DNA of 7,918 nt from JBQCHF01 sp051953655 (lineage in GTDB: Bacteria > Actinomycetota > Actinomycetes > Motilibacterales > Motilibacteraceae): NCBI GenBank assembly GCA_051953655.1, contig JBQCIO010000281.1, forward strand, positions 1 to 7,918, read 5' to 3'. This document shows, in pieces, positions 1 to 4,576 of this stretch. Each line of letters starts with the position of its first letter. Positions within the stretch are counted from its first letter, which is position 1. The notes under the pieces are model-generated. The model worked only from the letters and a program-made list of their open reading frames with translations, did not search any database and had not been told where the DNA came from. A program made the position numbers and the translations under genes.

Positions 1-588
1 CTGCGCCCCCGCCGGACCCGGGGCACCGCCCTGCTCTCGGCGGCCGCGGCCCGGGCCGCGGTCGGCCTGGTGGGCGGGGTGGTCTGGGGCGCGGTGTCCG
101 GCTCCGTCAGCGGGAGCGCCGGGTCGACGTCGAGCGCCGGCGGCGTGTCCGCACCCGCGCTGCCGTCCGCCGACGGAGCTGCCGGGTCCGGGTCAGACGC
201 CTCCGGTCCGGTGCTGGTCCGCACCGCGCTCGACCTCGACGCCGGCTCCCTCGCCGAGGGGGTGCGCTCGACCCTGCGACAGCCCCCGTCCGCCCCGACC
301 CCGCTGGCCCTCGGTCCCGAGGCGGCCACCGCCTCCGGCGGCCCTGCCGTCGCCTCGCCGGCGGCGCCGCTGGCCGGGCTGCTCGCTCCCGGCGGGCTGC
401 AGACCTGCGCGCAGCGGCTCGCCCCGGACCAGCCGCTGCGCGAGGTGCTCACCATCCGGTGGCAGGGCGACCCGTCCGCCGTCCTCGTGTTCCCGACCGC
501 CGGCGACCCCGGCCACGTCGACGCCTACGCGGTGGCCCCCGCCTGCCCGGTGGGCGAGTTCCTCGGGTTCGTCCGGGTGCCGGCCTGA
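1..588 (+). CDS. Probable membrane anti-sigma factor, C-terminal part (5' end outside window)
   Basis: The frame is open from the first base to TGA at 586-588, giving 195 visible residues; the N-terminus lies to the left. Seen: a basic stretch (RPRRTR, residues 2-7), a hydrophobic Ala/Gly/Val segment at about 9-33 that fits one membrane helix, a low-complexity Ser/Gly/Ala/Pro linker to about 125, and a compact C-terminal domain with Cys136 and Cys182. The orientation (basic side first, then helix, then a large outer domain) matches actinobacterial anti-sigma factors, which hold an ECF sigma factor through a cytoplasmic N-terminal domain. The gene directly upstream of trxB in M. tuberculosis (Rv3912) encodes the SigM anti-sigma factor, which supports the call. 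Odd points: Arg18 sits inside the hydrophobic stretch, and the sigma-binding domain is not visible. It could instead be another single-pass membrane protein. The spacer downstream, with its own promoter, suggests that trxB is not read only from this gene. Confidence 0.55.
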   Translation: MRPRRTRGTALLSAAAARAAVGLVGGVVWGAVSGSVSGSAGSTSSAGGVSAPALPSADGAAGSGSDASGPVLVRTALDLDAGSLAEGVRSTLRQPPSAPTPLALGPEAATASGGPAVASPAAPLAGLLAPGGLQTCAQRLAPDQPLREVLTIRWQGDPSAVLVFPTAGDPGHVDAYAVAPACPVGEFLGFVRVPA

Positions 589-640
589 CGGCCTCCACAC
601 CCCCGGCTCCCACACCCAGCCGCACACCCCCCACCGCACA

Positions 641-673
641 CCCGGGCGGCACGGATCGGCGGCGCCGCCCGGG
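641..673 (+). terminator. Hairpin after the anti-sigma-like gene, possible terminator
   Basis: A perfect 10-bp inverted repeat, CCCGGGCGGC (641-650) and GCCGCCCGGG (664-673), encloses a 13-nt loop. No T-run follows, which is common for actinobacterial terminators. The 3' arm overlaps the first two bases of the proposed trxB -35 element, so the same DNA may both end the upstream transcript and shape the promoter. The 52 bases before it are C-rich and G-poor, which could also suit Rho loading. Confidence 0.5.
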
Positions 674-698
674 GAACAGTCCGGTCCTACGATCGGTT
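672..698 (+). promoter_or_regulatory. SigR/SigH-type promoter for trxB-trxA
   Basis: GGGAAC at 672-677 is followed after exactly 18 bases by GTT at 696-698. This fits the GGGAAY-N(17-18)-GTT consensus of the thiol-oxidative-stress sigma factors SigR (Streptomyces) and SigH (Mycobacterium), which are known to control trxB-trxA. Transcription would begin around 703-708, leaving a leader of roughly 65 bases before the GTG at 770. A SigM-type promoter also has a GGAAC -35, but I see no CGTC at the matching -10 distance. The match is sequence-only; the regulator itself is not in the window. Confidence 0.65.
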
Positions 699-769
699 GC
701 CGGGACCACGGGGCCACGACCAGCCTCCACCCGCGCCAGACGAGCCGAGACCAACCGAAGGACTGCACC

Positions 770-1759
770 GTGAGCGACAGCGACGTGCGCAACGTCATCA
801 TCATCGGGTCCGGACCCTCGGGCTACACCGCCGCCGTCTACGCCGCCCGCGCCAACCTCGCTCCGCTGGTGTTCGAGGGCTCGGTCACCGCCGGCGGGGC
901 GCTCATGAACACCACCGAGGTGGAGAACTTCCCCGGCTTCCCCGACGGGATCATGGGGCCCGACCTCATGGACAACCTGCGCAAGCAGGCCGAGCGGTTC
1001 GGCGCCGAGCTGGTCACCGACGACGTCGTGACCGCCGACCTCACCGGCGAGGTGAAGGTCGTCACCGACAGCGCCGGCACCGAGCACCGGGCCAAGGCCG
1101 TCATCATCGCCACGGGCTCCAAGTACCGCGAGCTCGGCCTGCCCGACGAGAAGCGGCTGTCCGGTCACGGGGTCTCCTGGTGCGCCACCTGCGACGGCTT
1201 CTTCTTCCGCGAGCAGGAGATCGTCGTGGTCGGCGGCGGCGACTCCGCGCTGGAGGAGGCCACCTTCCTCACCCGGTTCGCCAGCAAGGTCCACCTCGTG
1301 CACCGCCGCGACTCGCTGCGCGCCAGCAAGATCATGCAGGAGCGCGCGTTCGCCAACGAGAAGATCGTCTGGGAGTGGAACAGCGAGGTCGTCGGCATCG
1401 ACGGGCAGGACAAGGTCACCGGCGTTCGCCTGCGCGACACCGTGACCGGGCAGGAGCGCGACCTCGCGGTCACCGGGCTGTTCGTGGCGATCGGCCACGA
1501 CCCGCGCAGCGAGCTGTTCGAGGGCCAGGTGCACCGGGACGAGGACGGCTACATCCTCGTCGAGGCCGGCACCACCCGCACCAACCTGCCCGGCGTCTTC
1601 GCCGCCGGCGACGTCGTCGACCACACCTACCGCCAGGCGATCACCGCCGCCGGCACCGGCTGCTCCGCCGCCCTGGACGCCGAGCGCTACCTCACCGGCC
1701 TCGAGGACGCCGCGCTGACCGGCGACCCGGTGCAGGCCAGCGTCACCACCACCGTCTGA
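770..1759 (+). CDS. trxB: Thioredoxin-disulfide reductase
   Basis: A cytoplasmic flavoenzyme that moves electrons from NADPH through FAD and a redox-active cysteine pair to thioredoxin. The 329 residues are near the usual family length (about 310-335). Seen: FAD-binding GSGPSG at 13-18, ENFPG at 52-56, the active-site CATC (Cys138, Cys141) followed by Asp142, NADPH-binding GGGDSA at 155-160 with the 2'-phosphate-binding HRR at 178-180, and the closing FAD motif VFAAGD at 276-281 with RQAITAAGTGC at 288-298. This is the low-molecular-weight bacterial type. GTG at 770 is chosen because GAAGGA (757-762) lies 7 bases upstream and the first strand of the FAD domain begins at residue 7. trxA follows after 89 bases with no hairpin, so the two are probably one transcript from the SigR/SigH-type promoter upstream. 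The short tail after residue 310 is not part of the conserved fold. Confidence 0.98.
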   Translation: MSDSDVRNVIIIGSGPSGYTAAVYAARANLAPLVFEGSVTAGGALMNTTEVENFPGFPDGIMGPDLMDNLRKQAERFGAELVTDDVVTADLTGEVKVVTDSAGTEHRAKAVIIATGSKYRELGLPDEKRLSGHGVSWCATCDGFFFREQEIVVVGGGDSALEEATFLTRFASKVHLVHRRDSLRASKIMQERAFANEKIVWEWNSEVVGIDGQDKVTGVRLRDTVTGQERDLAVTGLFVAIGHDPRSELFEGQVHRDEDGYILVEAGTTRTNLPGVFAAGDVVDHTYRQAITAAGTGCSAALDAERYLTGLEDAALTGDPVQASVTTTV

Positions 1760-1802
1760 GCGGCCTCCGCCCTCAGCAGCCCGTCCCCACCCGCCCGCCC
1801 GC

Positions 1803-1828
1803 CAGGCCCGTCCACCAGGCCCGTCCAC
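1803..1828 (+). repeat. Tandem 13-bp direct repeat in the trxB-trxA spacer
   Basis: Two perfect adjacent copies of CAGGCCCGTCCAC lie at 1803-1815 and 1816-1828, ending just before the trxA ribosome site. They follow three CCCG units at 1790-1801. The whole spacer is C-rich and G-poor. It may be slippage-prone filler or a Rho or RNA-processing site that sets the trxB:trxA ratio; no function can be read directly. Confidence 0.7.
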
Positions 1829-1830
1829 AC

Positions 1831-1839
1831 AAGAAGGAG
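1831..1839 (+). promoter_or_regulatory. Ribosome binding site of trxA
   Basis: AAGAAGGAG lies 9 bases before GTG 1849. It is a strong match to the 16S anti-Shine-Dalgarno and fixes the trxA start. It also rules out a long fused reading frame that runs in phase from inside trxB. Confidence 0.8.
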
Positions 1840-1848
1840 CCACCTGCC

Positions 1849-2175
1849 GTGGGTGCCACCAAGTCCGTGACCGACGCCACGTTCACCGCCGAGGTCCTGC
1901 AGAGCGACAAGCCGGTCCTGGTCGACTTCTGGGCCGAGTGGTGCGGCCCGTGCCGCCAGGTCGCCCCGATCCTCGAGGAGATCGCCGGCGCGCACGCCGA
2001 CAAGATCCAGGTGGTCAAGCTCAACGTCGACGAGAACCCGCAGACCGCCGCGGCCTATCGGGTCACCTCCATCCCGACGATGAACGTCTACCAGGGCGGC
2101 CAGGTCGTGAAGACGATCGTCGGCGCCAAGCCCAAGGCCCTGCTGCTCAAGGACCTCGAGTCGTTCCTGGCTTGA
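1849..2175 (+). CDS. trxA: Thioredoxin
   Basis: A small cytoplasmic protein-disulfide reductase of 108 residues, the normal length for the family. It is reduced by the trxB product upstream and passes electrons to ribonucleotide reductase, peroxiredoxins, methionine sulfoxide reductase and oxidised proteins. Seen: the strand VLVDFWA before the classical WCGPC active site at 31-35 (Cys32, Cys35), and the cis-proline loop SIPT at 74-77 (Pro76), with the YQGG turn after it. There is no signal peptide, so it is cytoplasmic. The GTG start at 1849 is set by the AAGAAGGAG site 9 bases upstream; the same frame stays open far upstream without any family similarity. It is most likely co-transcribed with trxB and matches the trxC gene of the M. 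tuberculosis origin region. A strong hairpin 41 bases after the stop ends the unit. Confidence 0.98.
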   Translation: MGATKSVTDATFTAEVLQSDKPVLVDFWAEWCGPCRQVAPILEEIAGAHADKIQVVKLNVDENPQTAAAYRVTSIPTMNVYQGGQVVKTIVGAKPKALLLKDLESFLA

Positions 2176-2216
2176 TCGACGCAGCCTGATCGACGGCCTG
2201 ACCGGCTGCCGTCACC

Positions 2217-2262
2217 ACAGCTCGCCCACCTGAGCCGCCACCGGCCCGGGTGGGCGAGCTGT
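2217..2262 (+). terminator. Terminator hairpin after trxA
   Basis: A perfect 14-bp inverted repeat, ACAGCTCGCCCACC (2217-2230) and GGTGGGCGAGCTGT (2249-2262), can be lengthened by a G-U and a G-C pair inside. The loop is about 14-18 bases. There is no clean T-run, but the position 41 bases after the trxA stop and the stem strength support a factor-independent terminator. The 3' arm lies inside a tandem duplication. Confidence 0.75.
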
Positions 2263-2282
2263 CTGCTGGGCGAGCTGTCTGC
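2251..2282 (+). repeat. Tandem 16-bp duplication covering the terminator 3' arm
   Basis: TGGGCGAGCTGTCTGC occurs twice, perfectly and without a gap, at 2251-2266 and 2267-2282. The second copy can pair with the first 12 bases of the 5' arm at 2217, so two alternative hairpins are possible with loops differing by 16 bases. Confidence 0.8.
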
Positions 2283-2293
2283 GGCCGGTCGGG

Positions 2294-2324
2294 CTGTCCT
2301 CCGGGGCGGGCGCGGACGTAGCAT
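2294..2324 (+). promoter_or_regulatory. Weak candidate promoter for the amidase gene
   Basis: CTGTCC (2294-2299) and TAGCAT (2319-2324) are separated by 19 bases. The -10 fits the TAnnnT pattern of housekeeping actinobacterial promoters, but the -35 is poor and the spacing long. Some promoter is expected here, because the terminator after trxA separates the two units. Confidence 0.25.
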
Positions 2325-2377
2325 CCGAGGTCGGCCCGCCACGGTCGGTGACGCCCCTGGCACCCGCCGACGGCCCC

Positions 2378-2389
2378 GGGGACGTCCCC
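2378..2389. promoter_or_regulatory. 12-bp perfect palindrome, possible operator
   Basis: GGGGACGTCCCC is a perfect palindrome lying 53 bases before the amidase start and downstream of the weak promoter candidate. It could bind a dimeric regulator, but at this GC content such palindromes also arise by chance. Confidence 0.3.
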
Positions 2390-2442
2390 TTCCCGGCCGG
2401 CCGGCGGCCCCACCCGGTCCAGAGAGAAGGCTGACCGCGCGT

Positions 2443-3624
2443 ATGACGTCCACCCCTCGGTACCGCCTCGGCGACCGCGACCCCGCGGTGGCCGAGATCC
2501 GGGACAAGCTGGTGCAGATCGGCCTGCTCCCGACCAGCGGCGGGGCGACCGGGGCAGCGCCCGAGCAGGGCGCCGACGAGACGTTCGACGCGGCCCTGGA
2601 CCGCGCGGTGCGCGCGTTCCAGCAGGAGCGGGGCCTCACCGTCGACGGCGTCGTCGACGCCGACACCTACCGGACCCTCGACGAGGCCCGGTGGCGCCTC
2701 GGCGACCGGATCCTCAGCCACACCGTCTCCCACCAGCTCGTCGGCGACGACGTCGCGGCGCTGCAGCGCCGGCTGTCCGAGCTCGGCTTCGACACCGGCC
2801 GGATCGACGGGATCTTCGGACCCGAGACCGAGGGAGCCCTGCGCGAGTTCCAGCGCGGCGTGGGCCTACCGGCCGACGGCACCTGCGGGCCGGCCACCTT
2901 CAAGGCGCTGGACCGGCTGGCCCGCACCGTGCGCGGCGGCCGGGCGCACGCCCTGCGTGAGGAGCTCGCGCTGGCCGGCAGCGGACCCGCGTTGCACGGC
3001 AAGGTCGTGGTGGTGGACCCCGGGCACGGCGAGCGCGACCGCGGCGTGGTGGCCAACGGGCTGGAGGAGGCGGCCATCGTGGAGGACCTCGCCGCCCGGG
3101 TCGTCGGACGGCTCACCGCCACCGGGGTGCTCGCCTTCCTCACCCGCGGCCCCGAGATGGCGCTGCCGGACGCCGAGCGCGCCGCCTTCGCCAACGCCGC
3201 CGAGGCCGACCTGCTGGTGTCCCTCCACACCGACGGCTCGCCGAGCGCCGCGGCCAACGGGGTCGCCACCTACTACTACGGCCACGACGGCTACGCGCAC
3301 TCCAGCGTCCTCGGCGAGCGGCTGGCCGAGCTGGTCCAGGCCGAGGTGGTGGGGCGCACCGACCTGCTCGACTGCCGGACCCACCCGAAGACCTGGGACC
3401 TGCTGCGCCGCACCCGCATGCCCGCGGTGCGGGTGGAGATCGGCTACCTGACGCACGCCGGCGACGCCGCGCGGCTGGCCGACCCCGGCTTCCGCGACAC
3501 CGTGGCCGAGGCCCTGGCCGTGGCCGTCGGCCGCCTCCTCTCACCGGCCGACGCCCAGGTGCACCCGCTCGAGGAGGTCGTGTCCGCTGCCGACGCCGGC
3601 CCCGCCGAGGCGCTGGCCGGCTGA
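2443..3624 (+). CDS. cwlM: CwlM-like N-acetylmuramoyl-L-alanine amidase-family protein without signal peptide
   Basis: 393 residues, close to CwlM of M. tuberculosis (Rv3915, 406 residues), with the same domain order and the same neighbours. Seen: two peptidoglycan-binding-1 domains at about 13-80 and 103-156 (AFQQERGL and EFQRGVGL helices, each followed by an ADG/VDG turn), then an Amidase_3 domain from about 187 to 365. All expected zinc and catalytic residues are present: His195 (DPGHG), Glu209, His262 (SLHTDG) and Glu332 (VEIGYLTH). The N-terminus (MTSTPRYRLGD) has no signal peptide or membrane segment, so the protein should be cytoplasmic. Mycobacterial CwlM is not thought to cut peptidoglycan; when phosphorylated by PknB it activates MurA. 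The start is ATG 2443, with GAAGG at 2426-2430. The last threonine is Thr353; the 40-residue tail has only serines 367 and 381. A role as precursor-synthesis regulator is inferred from family and context; true amidase activity remains possible. Confidence 0.9.
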   Translation: MTSTPRYRLGDRDPAVAEIRDKLVQIGLLPTSGGATGAAPEQGADETFDAALDRAVRAFQQERGLTVDGVVDADTYRTLDEARWRLGDRILSHTVSHQLVGDDVAALQRRLSELGFDTGRIDGIFGPETEGALREFQRGVGLPADGTCGPATFKALDRLARTVRGGRAHALREELALAGSGPALHGKVVVVDPGHGERDRGVVANGLEEAAIVEDLAARVVGRLTATGVLAFLTRGPEMALPDAERAAFANAAEADLLVSLHTDGSPSAAANGVATYYYGHDGYAHSSVLGERLAELVQAEVVGRTDLLDCRTHPKTWDLLRRTRMPAVRVEIGYLTHAGDAARLADPGFRDTVAEALAVAVGRLLSPADAQVHPLEEVVSAADAGPAEALAG

Positions 3625-3625
3625 A

Positions 3626-3656
3626 CCGGTCTCTCAGAGGAGCCGTCTCAGACCGG
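3626..3656. terminator. Short inverted repeat between convergent genes
   Basis: CCGGTCT (3626-3632) and AGACCGG (3650-3656) form a 7-bp perfect stem with a 17-base loop, between the amidase stop and the end of the GNAT gene and overlapping the latter's stop codon. Its position suits a two-way terminator, but the stem is short and there is no T-run. Confidence 0.4.
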
Positions 3657-4352
3657 CCGCAGCACCGGGTCCGGGTTCATCGAGCCGAGCAGCCGCTCCA
3701 GGGCGACCTCGACGTCCTCGCGCCACGACAGGGCGTTCTTGAGCTCCAGGCGCAGCCGGGGGTAGCGCGGGTGCGGTCGCACCGTCTTGAACCCGACGGC
3801 CAGCAGGTAGTCCGCCGGCACCAGGCAGCGCCGGTGCGCCACGTGGTCGCCCCGCGGGGGACCACCGGTCCCCGGACCCTCGTCGGGGCCGGGAGCCACC
3901 ACCGCCCCGGGCTCGTCGCCCGCCACCGGCCGGGCGTCGCCGAACGCCTCGATCGCCTTGATCCCGCGCCGGCTCAGGTCCTTGGCCACCGACTGCACGA
4001 GCATCCGCCCGAGCCCCCCGCCGGCGAACTCCGGGCGGACCGAGGCGGTCATGAGCAGCACCGCATCGGCCGAGACCGGCGAGGTCGGGAAGGCCGCCGC
4101 CCGCGGCACGTAGACCGGCGGGGCGTAGAGGACGTAGCCGGCGGGCACCGCGTCGACGTAGACGATCTTCCCGCACGAGCCCCAGTCCAGGAGCACCGAG
4201 GAGACCCAGGCCTCCTTCTCCAGCCCGGGGTCACCGGACTCCTCGGCCCGCTCGCGGGCGACCGGGTCCAGCTCCCACACGACGCAGCGGCGGCACCGGG
4301 TGGGCAGGTCGTCGAGGTTGTCCAGGGTCAGGCTGGCCACCCGCCGGGACAT
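3648..4352 (-). CDS. GNAT-family N-acetyltransferase-like protein (Rv3916c-type)
   Basis: 234 residues. The N-terminal signature LDNLDDLPTRCRRCVVWE and the position between the cwlM-like gene and parB match the M. tuberculosis Rv3916c family. Seen: a GNAT acetyl-CoA core with the strand LLMTASVRPEF at about 99-109, the pyrophosphate loop GGGLGR at 111-116, the following helix and strand IKAIEAFGDA, and a closing segment LLAVGFKTVRPHPRYPRLRLEL. Cysteines lie at 20 and 23 (CxxC), 60 and 176. Residues 141-172 form a Pro/Gly/Asp-rich stretch that looks like a disordered insertion. ATG 4352 is chosen because GGAGAAGG lies 7 bases before it; an upstream extension to 4430 adds only low-complexity residues. 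The substrate is unknown. The CxxC could bind a metal or respond to redox state. It is convergent with the amidase gene and divergent from the aminotransferase gene. Confidence 0.88.
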   Translation of the reverse strand: MSRRVASLTLDNLDDLPTRCRRCVVWELDPVARERAEESGDPGLEKEAWVSSVLLDWGSCGKIVYVDAVPAGYVLYAPPVYVPRAAAFPTSPVSADAVLLMTASVRPEFAGGGLGRMLVQSVAKDLSRRGIKAIEAFGDARPVAGDEPGAVVAPGPDEGPGTGGPPRGDHVAHRRCLVPADYLLAVGFKTVRPHPRYPRLRLELKNALSWREDVEVALERLLGSMNPDPVLRPV

Positions 4353-4359
4353 GCGCACC

Positions 4360-4367
4360 CCTTCTCC
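4360..4367 (-). promoter_or_regulatory. Ribosome binding site of the GNAT gene
   Basis: Read on the minus strand, GGAGAAGG lies 7 bases before ATG 4352. It decides this start against a 26-residue longer version beginning at 4430, which lacks a comparable site and any family similarity. Confidence 0.75.
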
Positions 4368-4422
4368 CCGTCGCGACGCACCGGGGGGCCGCGTCGCCGA
4401 TCCCCGGCCGCCCGCCGGCGCA

Positions 4423-4455
4423 TGACACACTCACTGACACACTGCATGGCACACT
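4423..4455. repeat. Three 12-bp-phased direct repeats in the divergent spacer
   Basis: TGACACACT (4423-4431), TGACACACT (4435-4443) and TGGCACACT (4447-4455) start exactly 12 bases apart; copies 1 and 3 are also both preceded by GCA. They lie between the GNAT gene and the aminotransferase gene in an otherwise plain spacer and look like an array of binding sites for a regulator able to act on one or both genes. No regulator gene is in the window. Confidence 0.6.
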
Positions 4456-4474
4456 CGGGGCCACCCGCTAGCAC
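4446..4474 (+). promoter_or_regulatory. Weak candidate promoter toward the aminotransferase gene
   Basis: ATGGCA (4446-4451; 4 of 6 matches to TTGACA) is followed after 17 bases by TAGCAC (4469-4474). The -35 overlaps the third direct repeat, as a regulated promoter might. The -10 lacks the final T, so this is only a possibility. Confidence 0.2.
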
Positions 4475-4532
4475 CCTCGACGCACCCGCGCCACCCGCCG
4501 CTCGGGCCGACCCGCCCGACGGCGACTCTAAC

Positions 4533-4552
4533 TCCCGGTCACCGGACCGGGA
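4533..4552. promoter_or_regulatory. 8-bp perfect inverted repeat before the aminotransferase gene
   Basis: TCCCGGTC (4533-4540) and GACCGGGA (4545-4552) flank a 4-base centre and end 24 bases before ATG 4577. It could be a dimeric repressor operator or, in the transcript, a stable small hairpin just ahead of the ribosome site. Confidence 0.45.
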
Positions 4553-4576
4553 AGGCGCCCGCACCTCGGAGCAGAC

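Noticed and set aside
1821..1829. DnaA-box-like CCGTCCACA in the trxB-trxA spacer
   Set aside because: 7 of 9 matches to TTGTCCACA, single, and explained by the 13-bp tandem repeat; no cluster of boxes or AT-rich region, so no origin here.
449..1843. 464-codon minus-strand frame opposite trxB
   Set aside because: Its composition is the Gly/Ala/Val/Asp-rich pattern expected from the complement of a high-GC gene; trxB on the other strand has all family motifs.
697..1848. Open plus-strand frame running in phase with trxA through the whole of trxB
   Set aside because: It is an out-of-frame shadow of trxB made of Arg/Pro/Gly-rich sequence; the trxA GTG at 1849 has its own strong ribosome site and the family match begins there.
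4353..4430. Longer GNAT protein starting at 4430
   Set aside because: The extra 26 residues are low complexity; a good ribosome site lies 7 bases before ATG 4352, and the family signature starts there.
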